Numbered from the stretch's first letter, positions 47,135 to 57,043 are shown. The stretch: DNA of 64,000 nucleotides from Allobosea sp. BH3 (GCF_025499465.1 NZ_JAIMCA010000005.1:434001-498000); one strand, 5' to 3'. Notes: generated by a model not told the origin, from the sequence alone. Program-made: numbers and translations.

Positions 47135-48922
47135 TTAGGTACGATACCAGGCCGCGATGTTCCAGGTATCGACGTCCCAGCCGCTGTGGTCGTGCATGAC
47201 ATTGTTCACCGAGGCGGCGACACGGGTGCGCGACAGGAGCGGCAGGATGATATTGGCCTCGCAGAAGATCTCGTTGACCTTGATCAGCAGCGCGGCGCGC
47301 TTGGCCGGGTCGAGCTCCTTCTGAGCGGCCTTGTAGGCCTCGTCGGCAGCCGGATCCGTGTAGCGGGAGACGTTGCGGCCCAGCCACTTGTTCTCCTTGT
47401 TGGCGACTTCCCAGGACGTGAACTGGTTGAGGAAGCGCTCCGGATCGGGCTGCGGCTGCGTGGTGGTGTACATCTCCATGTCGACATAGAGCTTGGTGTA
47501 GGTGTCGGGGTTCGCGACGTCCGACGAGAAGAACACCGAAGCCGTGACCGACTTGAGCTCGAGGTCGATGCCGGCCTTCTGGCAGGCCTGCTTGATGATC
47601 GCCTGCGTCTTCTGGCGCGGGGCGTTGATCGAGGTCTGGTAGACGTATTTGAGCTTCTTGCCGTCCTTCTCGCGGACGCCGTCGGCCCCGCGCTTGTAGC
47701 CGGCGTCGTCAAGGATCTTGTTGGCCTTGTCGATGTTGAACTCGTATTTGAGCTTGCTCGACTTGAACTGCTTCGGCTCGTTGACGAAGCTGGCTGTGGC
47801 GATGCCGCCGCGGCCATAGATGAACTTCTGGATCGAGTCGCGGTCGATCAGCAGGTTGATCGCCTCGCGGACCTTCGGATCCGACAAGGTCGGGTGCTTG
47901 GTCTTGATGCTCGAGCGCTCGCCGTCAACCTCGGTCCACGGATCGGTCGGGTTCAGGATGATGAACTCGATATCGCCCGAGGCAACGGCGCTGATCTTGC
48001 CGCGGCCGCCGGTTTCCATGCGCTTGAGGACCTCGTCCTCGACCTGCAGGTTCCAGGCATAGTCGTATTCGCCGGTCTGCAGCACGGCGCGCGCCGCCGA
48101 GACGGCGTCACCGCCGCCCTTGACTTCGAGCGTGTCGAAATGCGGCTGGTTCTTGATGTGGTAGTCTTCGTTGCGCGCGCCGGTGAGGATGTCGCCCGGC
48201 TTGAATTCCACGAACTTGTAGGGGCCGGTGCCGACCGGCTTCAGGTTCGCGGGAGCCTCGCGGGACTTCGCGCCGATATACTCGCCGAAATGGTGCTTCG
48301 GCAGGATCTGGCCGGCGACGCCGACGAAGGGGTCCGCCCAGAACGGCGTCGGAGCGGCGAAGGTGAGCTTGATCGTGTAGTCGTCGACCTTCTCGACCTT
48401 GATGTCCTTGTAGGAGCCGGTGGTGTAGGCGGCGGTCGCCGGGTCCTTGGCATATTCCCAGGTGAAGACGACGTCGTCGGCGGTGAACGGCTTGCCGTCA
48501 TGCCACTTGACGCCCTGCTTCAGCTTCCAGGTCACCTGGGTGCCGTCGGCCGAAAGGCCGCCATTGGCCTTGGAGGGCACCTCGGCGGCGAGGCAAGGGA
48601 TGAGGTTGCCTTCCTTGTCCCAGCCGGCGAGCGGCTCGAAGAAGATGCGCGAGGCGATCTGGTCCTTAGTGCCGGAGGCGAAATGCGGGTTGAGCAGGGT
48701 CGGCGCCTGCCAGAGCAGCACCTTCAGCGGGCCACCGCCGCCGGCCTTCGTCGGCTTGTAGGGCAGCGTCGCATTGGCCATCGCGACGTCGTTCCAGGCG
48801 AGGATCTGGCTCGCGATCGGCGCGGTGATGCCGACGGCCGCCATTCTCTGGATGAAGGAGCGTCGCGACAGCGAGCCTTCCTTCACATCCGCGACCATGC
48901 CGCGGATTTCTTTTTCGTTCAT
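47135..48922 (-). CDS. Peptide-binding protein of ABC transporter (SBP family 5), Tat-exported
   Basis: 595-residue periplasmic solute-binding protein. A twin-arginine signal is visible (SLSRRSFIQRMAAVGITAP), preceded by an unusually long n-region of about 18 residues. Family 5 motifs include TWKLKQGVKWHDGKPFTADDVVFTWEY and VREAINLLIDRDSI. GGAGG lies seven bases before the ATG. It is first in the operon SBP-DppB-DppC-double ATPase. The ligand (oligopeptide, or another compound carried by this family) is not determinable. Confidence 0.93.
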   Translation of the reverse strand: MNEKEIRGMVADVKEGSLSRRSFIQRMAAVGITAPIASQILAWNDVAMANATLPYKPTKAGGGGPLKVLLWQAPTLLNPHFASGTKDQIASRIFFEPLAGWDKEGNLIPCLAAEVPSKANGGLSADGTQVTWKLKQGVKWHDGKPFTADDVVFTWEYAKDPATAAYTTGSYKDIKVEKVDDYTIKLTFAAPTPFWADPFVGVAGQILPKHHFGEYIGAKSREAPANLKPVGTGPYKFVEFKPGDILTGARNEDYHIKNQPHFDTLEVKGGGDAVSAARAVLQTGEYDYAWNLQVEDEVLKRMETGGRGKISAVASGDIEFIILNPTDPWTEVDGERSSIKTKHPTLSDPKVREAINLLIDRDSIQKFIYGRGGIATASFVNEPKQFKSSKLKYEFNIDKANKILDDAGYKRGADGVREKDGKKLKYVYQTSINAPRQKTQAIIKQACQKAGIDLELKSVTASVFFSSDVANPDTYTKLYVDMEMYTTTQPQPDPERFLNQFTSWEVANKENKWLGRNVSRYTDPAADEAYKAAQKELDPAKRAALLIKVNEIFCEANIILPLLSRTRVAASVNNVMHDHSGWDVDTWNIAAWYRT

Positions 48923-49129
48923 CGGTTGCCTCCACGTTCAAACAAAATTTATCCCCCGGCGCTCTCACGCCGTGTTCTCGTTGGTGTCTCAGCAAGGCAT
49001 GTGCCAACGAAAGCGTCAACTGGGCAGCGCAGGACGAATTTGCGCCTGCCGCGGGGCAGCATGCCCAAAGCCCAGGCAAAACAGGCTATTTGGCCTGCTC
49101 TCTGGCCTCACTTTGCAACTTTATGCCGT

Positions 49130-49999
49130 TCAGTCCGTGAATACGACAGTTTTCTTTCCGTTGAGAAGGACGCGGTCTTCGAGGTGATGGCGCACCGCCC
49201 GCGCGAGCACGCGGCGCTCGATGTCGCGGCCCTTGCGGACAAGGTCCTCGGGCGTGTCGCGATGCGAAATCCGCTCGACGTCCTGCTCGACGATGGGGCC
49301 TTCGTCGAGATCGGAGGTGACGTAATGCGCGGTGGCGCCGATCAGCTTCACCCCGCGCTCATGGGCCTGATGATAGGGTTTGGCGCCCTTGAAGCCGGGC
49401 AGGAACGAGTGATGAATGTTTATGCAGCGACCGGCCAGCTTGGCCGAGAGCCCATCGGATAGCACCTGCATATAGCGGGCCAGCACGACGAGTTCGGTCT
49501 GCGTCTCCTGGATCAGCCGCCAGATTTCCGCTTCCTGCTCCATCTTGGTCTGGCGCGTCACCGGCAGGTGGTGGAAGGGCAGCGTGCCGAGATCGGTCGA
49601 GGCGATGTGCTCGCGTTTATGGTTGGAGACGATCGCGGTGATCTCCATCGGCAGTTCGCCGATGCGCCAGCGATAGAGCAGGTCGGCAAGGCAGTGGTCG
49701 AATTTGGAGACCAGCAGCATCACGCGCTTGGGACGCGAGGCTTCGCTGAGGCCAATCTCCATGTCGAAGCGCTTTCCGAGCGCGTGAAGCGATTCCGCGA
49801 TCGCCTCGTGCGGTTGGCTGCCGTCGAGCCGGTTGAAGACGACGCGCATGAAGAAGCGGTCCGTCTCGGTGTCGTCGAATTGCTGGGCGTCGAGGATGTT
49901 GCAGCCGGCCTCGAACAGCAGGGTCGAGACGGCGGCGACGATGCCCGGGCGGTTCGGGCAGGAGAGGGTGAGGGTCGAGCTGCGGTCGAGAATGGTCAT
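49130..49999 (-). CDS. purU: Formyltetrahydrofolate deformylase
   Basis: 289-residue enzyme releasing formate from 10-formyl-THF to balance one-carbon pools. The N-terminal ACT domain is [31 protein letters not shown]. The C-terminal formyltransferase-type catalytic domain has [20 protein letters not shown] and [20 protein letters not shown] (Asn, His and Asp of the active site). The start was taken at MTILDRS; an in-frame ATG 7 codons earlier is possible. It is separated by 207 bp from the transporter operon, in the same orientation. Confidence 0.94.
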   Translation of the reverse strand: MTILDRSSTLTLSCPNRPGIVAAVSTLLFEAGCNILDAQQFDDTETDRFFMRVVFNRLDGSQPHEAIAESLHALGKRFDMEIGLSEASRPKRVMLLVSKFDHCLADLLYRWRIGELPMEITAIVSNHKREHIASTDLGTLPFHHLPVTRQTKMEQEAEIWRLIQETQTELVVLARYMQVLSDGLSAKLAGRCINIHHSFLPGFKGAKPYHQAHERGVKLIGATAHYVTSDLDEGPIVEQDVERISHRDTPEDLVRKGRDIERRVLARAVRHHLEDRVLLNGKKTVVFTD

Positions 50000-50224
50000 G
50001 GGAACACACCTGTATGCCACCTGTGGGGGCGGCCCTTTAGCGATCGTCTGAATGAGGCATGAGGAGAGGGAGGGCTGCGCGTCGCGCTGCCGTCAACCTC
50101 GTCCGGTGCTGCTTTGCGGCCTGGGAAGGCCGCTGAGGCTCGTTGCCGTCATGATCGCGAGATGCGTTCCGGTTATCCAGCCTCGCGGCTGCTGCACTGC
50201 AACAGCGCGTGCGCGCGGTTCTTT

Positions 50225-50284
50225 GTCAAGGCGGCAGGCTTTTGTCGCCTTGACTTGCCGGCATTGAAATAGAATGTTTGTTCC
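50225..50284 (+). promoter_or_regulatory. Candidate operator/promoter region of the SDR-iolG operon
   Basis: A perfect 9-bp inverted repeat (gtcaaggcg / cgccttgac, 12-bp spacer, 50225-50254) overlaps a TTGACT hexamer. Next comes AGAA-TGTTTG-TTCC at 50271-50284, one base off the GGAA-N6-TTCC motif I recall for the inositol repressor IolR of Sinorhizobium. The remaining 220 bp between purU and the SDR gene shows nothing else I can support. Confidence 0.4.
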
Positions 50285-50337
50285 AAATGAAGCGGTGATA
50301 AAAAAATCCTGCCGTTTCGTCTTGGGAGGCGTGTCCA

Positions 50338-51138
50338 TTGCCGGAAGCCGGATCCTTCAGCCGCAGCCTTGCTGGCAAGGCGGCTATCGTCACGGGCGCA
50401 AGCCAGGGACTGGGCGAGGCGATTGCGCGCGAATTCGCGGCCCGAGGCGTCGCATCGCTGCTGTTGACCGGGCGCAACGCCGGGCGCGGCGAGGCGGTGG
50501 CGGAAAGCCTGCGCGGCGAGGGCGTTGACGCCCGCTTCCACCAGGCCGACCTCTCCGATCTCGACGCCGTGCGGCAGATCGTCCCGGCGGTCGAAAAGGC
50601 CTTCGGTCGGCTCGATATCCTGGTCAACGCCGCTGGCGACACGGACCGCGGCAGCATCTTCGATACCTCGCCGGAGCTCTATGAGCGCATCATGGCGGTA
50701 AACCTGCGCGCGCCCTTCTTCCTGATCCAGGATGCCGCCGAACTGATGCGTCGGCAGTCCATCGCGGGCGCCGTCGTCAACATCCAGTCCATGTCGGCCC
50801 ATGGCGGCCAGCCCTTCCTCTCCGCCTACAGCGTCTCGAAGGGCGCGCTCGCCGTGCTGACGAAGAATGTGGCCTATGGCCTGCTGAAGCATCGCATCCG
50901 CGTCAACGGCCTCAATATCGGCTGGATGGCGACGCCGGGTGAGGATGCCATCATGAAGCTCAGGCATAATGCGCAGGATGGCTGGCTGGATGAGGCCAAC
51001 GCCTCCCAGCCCTTCGGCCGCTTGATCGATCCGCGAGAGGTCGCCAAGGCTGTCGCCTATCTCGCCTCCGACGAGTCCGGGCTGATGACCGGCGCCAACA
51101 TCGATTTCGACCAGACCATCCTCGGTGCGCATGACTGA
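50338..51138 (+). CDS. SDR family oxidoreductase
   Basis: 266-residue classical short-chain dehydrogenase. The cofactor motif is VTGASQGLGEAIA (TGxxxGxG), then NAAGD, and the catalytic Ser-Tyr-Lys in QSMSAHGG and SAYSVSKGALAVL. The TTG start is supported by GGGAGG about eight bases upstream and by the correct N-terminus. It is followed by an inositol dehydrogenase and an inositol-phosphatase-type gene, so oxidation of an inositol or related sugar derivative is likely, though not proven. Confidence 0.88.
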   Translation: MPEAGSFSRSLAGKAAIVTGASQGLGEAIAREFAARGVASLLLTGRNAGRGEAVAESLRGEGVDARFHQADLSDLDAVRQIVPAVEKAFGRLDILVNAAGDTDRGSIFDTSPELYERIMAVNLRAPFFLIQDAAELMRRQSIAGAVVNIQSMSAHGGQPFLSAYSVSKGALAVLTKNVAYGLLKHRIRVNGLNIGWMATPGEDAIMKLRHNAQDGWLDEANASQPFGRLIDPREVAKAVAYLASDESGLMTGANIDFDQTILGAHD

Positions 51139-51160
51139 TTTCATGCTACCCGTCCGGGCC

Positions 51161-51247
51161 GTCATTGCGAGCGCAGCGAAGCAATCCAGGGGGCGCAGAG
51201 CTCTACGTCCCCTCGGTTGCTTCATCGCCGACGCTCCTCGCAACGAC
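51161..51247. repeat. Palindromic repeat, family C, copy 1
   Basis: Starts gtcattgcgagcgcagcgaagcaatcc and ends with the partly decayed complement (ggttgcttc...gctcctcgcaacgac). A second copy is at 55577-55656. It lies between the SDR gene and iolG, inside a presumed operon. Confidence 0.87.
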
Positions 51248-51281
51248 GCTCCGTGCCGGCCATAATGACAGGACACACCAA

Positions 51282-52280
51282 ATGAAGATCGGATTGCTGG
51301 GCGCCGGCCGTATCGGGCGCATCCACGGGCTGAACGTCGCTGCGCGCGGCGATGCCGAGCTCGTCGCCGTCGCGGATGCGATGTCGGACGCTGCAACCTC
51401 GCTGGCCGCCGCAGCCGGCGCGAAGGCTGCCAGCGCCGAGGCGATCCTCGCCGATCCCGCCATCGATGCCGTGCTGATCTGCACGCCGACCGACACCCAT
51501 GCCGACTTGATCGAGGCTGCCGTCACCTCCGGCAAGGCCGTCTTCTGCGAGAAGCCGGTCGATCTCGACGCCGCCCGCATCCGCCGCTGCCTTGCTACGG
51601 TGGAGAAATCGGGCAAGCCGCTGATGATCGGCTTCAACCGCCGCTTCGATCCCAATTTCGCCGCGCTCGAGAAGCGGCTGCGAGCGGGCGAGGCCGGCGA
51701 GATCGAGATCGTCACGGTGATCTCGCGCGATCCCGGCCCGCCGCCGGTCGACTATGTGAAGCGCTCGGGCGGCCTCTTCCGCGACATGATGATCCATGAT
51801 CTCGACATGGCGCGCTTCCTCCTCGCCGAGGAGCCGGTCGAGGTCTTCGCGCTCGGCTCCTCCCTCGTCGACAAGGCGATCGGCGAGGCCGGCGACGTCG
51901 ATACCGCCGCCGTGCTGATGAAGACAGCCTCGGGCCGGATCGCCCAGATCTCGAATTCCCGCCGCGCGACCTATGGCTACGACCAGCGCATCGAGGTGCA
52001 TGGCTCGAAGGGCATGCTGCGCGCCGGCAATATCCATGAGACCACCGTCGAAAGCGCCACCGCCCTCGGCTTCCGCGCCGACCCGGTGCAGAACTTCTTC
52101 CTGGAGCGCTACGCTGCCGCCTATCGCGCTGAGCTCGACGCCTTCATCGCCGCCTGCAACGGCAAGGCCGCGCCGTCGCCGACCGGGCTCGACGGGCTGA
52201 AGGCGCAGATTCTCGCCGACGCCGCGACGGAGTCCGCAAAGAGCGGCAAGCCCGTCCGCGTCGATCTGGGAGCCAAGTGA
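51282..52280 (+). CDS. iolG: Inositol 2-dehydrogenase-like Gfo/Idh oxidoreductase
   Basis: 332-residue NAD-dependent dehydrogenase. The Rossmann motif IGLLGAGRIGRIHGLNVA is at the N-terminus. The catalytic lysine lies in FCEKPVDL, with GGLFRDMMIHDLDMARFLL typical of the inositol dehydrogenase branch (Asp/His pair). The start at MKIGLLG matches the family; sequence before it is repeat C. Its stop overlaps the next ATG. myo-Inositol is the likely substrate, but scyllo- or other inositols and sugars are possible. Confidence 0.87.
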   Translation: MKIGLLGAGRIGRIHGLNVAARGDAELVAVADAMSDAATSLAAAAGAKAASAEAILADPAIDAVLICTPTDTHADLIEAAVTSGKAVFCEKPVDLDAARIRRCLATVEKSGKPLMIGFNRRFDPNFAALEKRLRAGEAGEIEIVTVISRDPGPPPVDYVKRSGGLFRDMMIHDLDMARFLLAEEPVEVFALGSSLVDKAIGEAGDVDTAAVLMKTASGRIAQISNSRRATYGYDQRIEVHGSKGMLRAGNIHETTVESATALGFRADPVQNFFLERYAAAYRAELDAFIAACNGKAAPSPTGLDGLKAQILADAATESAKSGKPVRVDLGAK

Positions 52281-53077
52281 TGGCCGGTGGTTCGATGACG
52301 CCCGCTGAACGCGATCTGCGCTACTACGCTGCCCTTGGGCTCGCCGCCGAGGCAAGCCATCTGGCGCTCGCCTATTTCAACAAGCGCGAGTCCCTCGGCA
52401 CCACGATGAAGGGTGCTCAGGACTGGCTGACCGTTGCCGACGGCAAGGTCGAGGCCTTCCTGCGCGAGCGGCTCACCGCGCTCTTCCCGAACGACAGCGT
52501 CATCGGCGAGGAGGGCGGCGGCGAGGCCTCCGACGCCGTCTGGATTCTCGATCCGATCGACGGCACCGCGAATTTCGCCCATGGCGACCGCAACTGGTGC
52601 ATCTCGATCGGCTTCCTCGCGGATCGGAGGCCCGAGATCGGCGTCGTGGCCGCTCCGGCGCTGGGTGAGGTCTATGCCGCGCGGCGCGGCGCCGGCGCGA
52701 CCCTGAACGGCGATCCGATCAAGGTGTCCGGCGCCACCGACATCGCCCGCGCCTCGGTCGAGCTGGGCTGGTCGACCCGCGTGCCGGCTGCGAACTATCT
52801 CAAGGTCATCGAGCGCGGCTATGCGGCCGGCGCGGCCGTGAGGCGCGGCGGCTCCGGCACGCTCGGCCTTTGCCACGCCGCCTGCGGCTGGAGCGAGGGC
52901 TATGCCGAGCTCCATATCAACGCCTGGGACGTCGCGGCCGGCATCGTCATCGCCAGCGAGGCCGGTGCCTATATCAACGATTTCTTCGCGGGCGAAGGCA
53001 TCAGCAAGGGCAATCCGATCCTGTGCTGTACGCCGGCCCTGGCGTCCGTGCTCAAGGAGATCACCGGAATCGGCTAG
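52280..53077 (+). CDS. Inositol monophosphatase family protein
   Basis: 265-residue Mg-dependent phosphatase of the FIG superfamily. Metal ligands appear in GEEGGGEASD and WILDPIDGTANFAHG, with the third in AWDVAAGIVIASEAGA. The ATG overlaps the iolG stop (TGATG). Given the operon, an inositol phosphate is a likely substrate, although family members also act on PAP or histidinol phosphate. An 8-bp inverted repeat (ccgccgct / agcggcgg) follows the stop without a T-run. Confidence 0.88.
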   Translation: MAGGSMTPAERDLRYYAALGLAAEASHLALAYFNKRESLGTTMKGAQDWLTVADGKVEAFLRERLTALFPNDSVIGEEGGGEASDAVWILDPIDGTANFAHGDRNWCISIGFLADRRPEIGVVAAPALGEVYAARRGAGATLNGDPIKVSGATDIARASVELGWSTRVPAANYLKVIERGYAAGAAVRRGGSGTLGLCHAACGWSEGYAELHINAWDVAAGIVIASEAGAYINDFFAGEGISKGNPILCCTPALASVLKEITGIG

Positions 53078-53306
53078 CCGGCTCGCCAGATTGTCGATTC
53101 CGCCGCCGCTTTGCTTCGTCAGAGCAGCGGCGGGATGAGAGGGTTGCGCCTGCGCAGGCATCGCAAAATGCCGTCGGAAAGGCCTAAAAATTGGATTCCT
53201 GCCGCATTATCAGCACTTTCAGACGCTATTCCTGTTGAGTTGGCTAATCAAAAATTGATAGATTCAACCGAAGATCGACACTGAGCCGGAGAAAGACCGC
53301 ATCGAA

Positions 53307-55034
53307 ATGGCGACGGGCGAGAGCGCAACCAACATCCTGATCCACCTGGCCGGCGGCGTCGCGCTGCTGATCTGGGCGGTCCGGCTGGTGCGCACCGGCG
53401 CGATGCGGGCCTTCGGCACGCAGCTCCGGCAGGCGCTGCAGAGCTTCACGCGCAACCGTTTCGCTGCCTTCGGCAGCGGCGTCGCCGTCACCATGGTCCT
53501 GCAGAGCTCCACAGCGACGACGCTGCTGGTGTCCTCCTTCGCCGGTCAGGCGCTGATCGGCTCGGCCATGGCGCTCGCCGTCCTGCTCGGTGCCAATCTC
53601 GGCACCGCGCTCGCGGCCTTCGTCATCTCGATGGATCTCGGCTGGCTCTGGGGGCTCTGCCTCGCGGTGGGCGTCGCGATGTACTTGTCGAGCGAGGCGA
53701 TGGAGCGGCCCCGCAACATCGGCCGGGTGCTCGTCGGCATCGGCCTGATCCTGCTGTCGCTGATCGAACTCAATACCGCTGCCGCGCCGCTCGCCCAGTC
53801 GCAGACCTTCCGCACCGTTTTGGGCGCCATCGGCAGTGAGCCGCTGCTGGCCGTGCTCGTCGCCGTCGCCGCCACCTGGATGGTTCATTCCAGCATCGCG
53901 ATCATCCTGCTGGTCGCGACCTTCGCCGCCTCGGGTCTCTTTCCGCCCGCCACGGCGCTGACGCTGGTCATCGGCGCCAATCTGGGCAATGCGCTGATCC
54001 CGGTGCTGGATCAGCTCGGCGCTCCCGCCGGCCAGCGCCGCGCCGCGGTCGGCAACCTCCTGACCCGGCTCGTTCTGGCGCTCGCCGTCCTCCCCTTCGT
54101 CGGCCCGCTGGCGCAGTGGCTGCAGGCCCTGCCCTGGGCGGATTCCCGCCTGGCCATCGAGTTCCATGTCGCGCTGAACCTCGTCGGCGCCGTCGTCTTC
54201 CTGCCCTTCGTCAAGCCGGTCGCAGCGCTGGTGGAGCGCTTCATGCCCGGCAAGGAAGAAAAGTCGGAAGCAGTGGCGCCGCGCTATCTCGACCCCAACG
54301 CCCTCGACAGCCCGACCGAAGCGCTGGCCGGCGCCATGCGCGAGGCGCTGCGGCTGGGTGACCGCGTCGAGGTCATGCTGCGCGATACCATGACGCTGCT
54401 GGAGAAGGACGAGCTCAAGCTCTCGCGCGCCATCGCCGCAGCCGATGACGGCGTGGACACCATCCACGAGTCGATCAAGCTCTATCTGGTCAAGGTTTCG
54501 CGAAACGAGCTGACCGAGGGCGAGAGCCGGCGCCTCTTCGAGATCATCACGCTCATCACCAATCTCGAGCATATCGGCGACATCATCGACAAGAACCTGC
54601 GTGAGCTCGCCGAGAAGAAGATCCGCAAGCGCTATTCCTTCTCGCCCGAGGGGCTGGCCGAGATCCGCGAGTTCCACCAGCGCGTGGCCTCCGCGCTTGC
54701 GCTTGCGCTCAACGTCTTCGCCACGCGCGACCTCGTGCTCGCCCGCCAGCTCTTCGCCGACAAGGCGTCGATGCGGGAGGCCGAGCGGCGTGCTGCCGAC
54801 AGCCATTTCCAGCGCCTGCGCTCGGGCCGGCCGGAATCGATCGAGACCAGCGCCATCCATCTCGACATCATCCGGGACCTGAAGCGCATCCACGGCCACA
54901 TCGTCTCGATCGCCTATCCGATCCTGGAAAGCGCCAACGAGCTGCGCGAAAGCCGCCTGCGCGACACCAAGGCCGCCGCCCGCAACGCCGAGACGCCGAC
55001 GGTCCTGATTCCGGCTCCGCATTCGGGCGGGTGA
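53307..55034 (+). CDS. Na+/phosphate cotransporter family protein with PhoU-like domain
   Basis: 575 residues. The N-terminal half has eight or more TM helices with the paired NptA/PNaS motifs (GVAVTMVLQSSTATTLLVSSFAG and WMVHSSIAIILLVATFAASG). The C-terminal 230 residues are helical and PhoU-like (RLFEIITLITNLEHIGDIIDKNL). It imports phosphate with sodium at the inner membrane. It stands alone, and the 229 bp upstream contain an AT-rich stretch likely to hold the promoter. Confidence 0.92.
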   Translation: MATGESATNILIHLAGGVALLIWAVRLVRTGAMRAFGTQLRQALQSFTRNRFAAFGSGVAVTMVLQSSTATTLLVSSFAGQALIGSAMALAVLLGANLGTALAAFVISMDLGWLWGLCLAVGVAMYLSSEAMERPRNIGRVLVGIGLILLSLIELNTAAAPLAQSQTFRTVLGAIGSEPLLAVLVAVAATWMVHSSIAIILLVATFAASGLFPPATALTLVIGANLGNALIPVLDQLGAPAGQRRAAVGNLLTRLVLALAVLPFVGPLAQWLQALPWADSRLAIEFHVALNLVGAVVFLPFVKPVAALVERFMPGKEEKSEAVAPRYLDPNALDSPTEALAGAMREALRLGDRVEVMLRDTMTLLEKDELKLSRAIAAADDGVDTIHESIKLYLVKVSRNELTEGESRRLFEIITLITNLEHIGDIIDKNLRELAEKKIRKRYSFSPEGLAEIREFHQRVASALALALNVFATRDLVLARQLFADKASMREAERRAADSHFQRLRSGRPESIETSAIHLDIIRDLKRIHGHIVSIAYPILESANELRESRLRDTKAAARNAETPTVLIPAPHSGG

Positions 55035-55067
55035 GGTTCGCCGGATAATCTCGGCCGACATCCCCGA

Positions 55068-55182
55068 GCCCTCATCCTGAGGAGCAGCCACAGGCTGCGT
55101 CTCGAAGGATGCTCCAGATATCGCGGGAGCCTCCTGAAGCATCCTTCGAGACGCCCGCTCGCGGGCTCCTCAGGATGAGGGC
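55068..55182. repeat. Palindromic repeat, family A, copy 4
   Basis: Well-preserved copy with arms gccctcatcctgaggag and ctcctcaggatgagggc. It sits between the convergent Na/Pi cotransporter and YnfA genes. Confidence 0.92.
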
Positions 55183-55198
55183 TGGTGGGAGACGATCC

Positions 55199-55519
55199 TC
55201 ACCGCGGCGCCGCCATGATAACCGCGGCCCCGGCGAGGCAGATCAGCCCGCCGGTGATGTCCCAACGGTCTGGCCGCAAGCCTTCCACCGCCCAGAGCCA
55301 GCCGAGCGAGGCGGCGATATAGACCCCGCCATAGGCGGCAAAGGCGCGCCCGGCCGCCGCGCTCTCGACCAGCGTCAGCAACCAGGCGAACAGCGCCAGC
55401 GACACCAGCCCTGGCAGCAGCCACCAGATCGGCTTGCCGAGCCTCAGCCATCCCCAGAAGGCGAAGCATCCCGCGATCTCAAAGAGCGCGGCACCGATAT
55501 AGGCGGCGATGGTCGGCAT
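55199..55519 (-). CDS. YnfA family (UPF0060) membrane protein
   Basis: 106-residue protein with four TM helices, matching UPF0060/YnfA in length and motifs ([46 protein letters not shown]). It is related to small multidrug resistance proteins; export function is suspected for the family but not established. It is transcribed alone. Confidence 0.92.
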   Translation of the reverse strand: MPTIAAYIGAALFEIAGCFAFWGWLRLGKPIWWLLPGLVSLALFAWLLTLVESAAAGRAFAAYGGVYIAASLGWLWAVEGLRPDRWDITGGLICLAGAAVIMAAPR

Positions 55520-55576
55520 GGTTGGTCCGGTCGGAGCAGGGTGGAGGGTTTCGCGAAGCAGGCTGAAAGTCTAACC

Positions 55577-55656
55577 GTCATTGCGAGCGGAGCGAAGCAA
55601 TCCAGGGGCGGCCGTGCTCTACGTCTCCTGGATTGCTTCGCTCCGCTCGCGTTGAC
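55577..55656. repeat. Palindromic repeat, family C, copy 2
   Basis: Arms gtcattgcgagcggagcgaagcaatcc and ggattgcttcgctccgctcgcgttgac form a long near-perfect hairpin. It sits between divergent YnfA and the flavoprotein gene, where the promoters should be. Confidence 0.9.
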
Positions 55657-55682
55657 GAGGACGGATACGGGACAAAGGCCGA

Positions 55683-56909
55683 ATGCCAGCACGCGACATC
55701 GCCATCATCGGCGCAGGCCCAGCCGGGCTCGCCGCCGCCGAGCGGCTGGCGGAAGCCGGTCACCGCGTCACGATCCATGAGCGCATGGCCTCGCCGGCGC
55801 GCAAGTTCCTGCTGGCCGGGCGCGGCGGCCTGAACCTCACCCATTCCGAGCCGTTCGAAGCCTTTCTCGCCCGCTATCGCGAGGCGCAGCCCTGGCTGGA
55901 GCCGGCCCTGCGCGCCTTCCCGCCGCAGGCGCTGCGCGATTGGGCCGACGGGCTCGGCGCCGAAACCTTTGTCGGCTCCAGCGGCCGCGTCTTTCCGCGC
56001 GCAATGAAGGCCTCGCCCCTGCTGCGCGCCTGGCTCGGCCGGCTTGATGGCCTCGGCGTCCGGCTGGTCTCGAACAGCCTCTGGACCGGCTGGGACGAGA
56101 ATGGCGCGCTGACCTTCCGGGCCGCCGATGGCGCGGTCGACGCCCACCGCCCGGACGCGACCTTGCTGGCGCTCGGCGGAGCGAGCTGGCCGCGCCTCGG
56201 CTCGGATGGCGGCTGGGCGCCGCTGCTGGCGGAGCGCGGCGTCGCCATCTCGCCGCTGCGCCCCGCCAATGCCGGCTTCACGGTGGCATGGTCTGCCCTG
56301 ATGCGGGAGCGCTTCGCGGGCCAGCCGCTGAAGCGCATCGCCATCCGCTTCGCCGGAGAGGAGGCCGCGGGCGAGGCGATGATCGATGCGGAGGGAATCG
56401 AGGGCGGCGCGATCTACGCGCTCTCGGCCCCGATCCGCGAAGCGATCCGGCGCGATGGCTCCGCGATGATCAGCGTCGATTTAAGGCCCGGCGTGACGGC
56501 AGACGACCTTGCCGCCCGCCTCGCGAAGCGCCGCAAGGGCGAAACGCTCTCCAATCATCTGCGCAAGGCCGCCGGCCTCGCCCCCGTAGCCATCGCATTG
56601 CTGCGCGAGGCCGCGGGGCAGGCCCTCCCGGCGGAGCCGGAGGCGCTCGCCGTGCTGATCAAGGACGCCCCGCTGCGGCTTGGCGCGCCGATGCCACTCG
56701 CCGGCGCCATCTCGACGGCCGGTGGCATTCCCCGCGATGAGATCGATGCCGGCTTCATGCTGAAGCGCCTGCCTGGAACCTTCGTCGCCGGCGAAATGCT
56801 GGACTGGGAAGGCCCGACCGGCGGGTACCTCCTGCAGGCGAGCTTCGCGACCGGCGTGGCGGCGGCGGAGGGGATGAAGGAGTGGTTGGGGCGGGGCGCG
56901 GCCGAGTAG
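55683..56909 (+). CDS. BaiN/HI0933-like flavoprotein (TIGR03862 type)
   Basis: 408-residue FAD protein. The FAD-binding motif is IAIIGAGPAGLAAAERLAEAG at the N-terminus. Family motifs are KFLLAGRGGLNLTHSE, GGASWPRLGSDGGW, and the C-terminal GEMLDWEGPTGGYLLQASFATG. The TIGR03862 subgroup is frequent in alphaproteobacteria and has no agreed substrate; the wider family is linked to hydrophobic enone reduction. The start 26 bp past repeat C matches the family. Confidence 0.9.
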   Translation: MPARDIAIIGAGPAGLAAAERLAEAGHRVTIHERMASPARKFLLAGRGGLNLTHSEPFEAFLARYREAQPWLEPALRAFPPQALRDWADGLGAETFVGSSGRVFPRAMKASPLLRAWLGRLDGLGVRLVSNSLWTGWDENGALTFRAADGAVDAHRPDATLLALGGASWPRLGSDGGWAPLLAERGVAISPLRPANAGFTVAWSALMRERFAGQPLKRIAIRFAGEEAAGEAMIDAEGIEGGAIYALSAPIREAIRRDGSAMISVDLRPGVTADDLAARLAKRRKGETLSNHLRKAAGLAPVAIALLREAAGQALPAEPEALAVLIKDAPLRLGAPMPLAGAISTAGGIPRDEIDAGFMLKRLPGTFVAGEMLDWEGPTGGYLLQASFATGVAAAEGMKEWLGRGAAE

Positions 56910-57043
56910 GGCGCGGGAAACTCCTCCTCGTTTGAGCGATCTTGGTCGTGGCTCCCTCGCAGAGCCTCTAAGGAATGCGCCTTCCGAGTGATCCAGATCC
57001 CGCCTTCGCGCGTTCACTCCGCATCGGCGACGCGGAGCCCGTC

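Noticed and set aside
50250..50275. Sigma-70 promoter TTGACT / TAGAAT ahead of the SDR gene
   Set aside because: The spacer is only 14 bp, too short for a normal promoter; kept only as part of an operator-like region.
53101..53132. Inverted repeat after the inositol phosphatase gene as an intrinsic terminator
   Set aside because: 8-bp arms, a long loop and no T-run; too weak to call.
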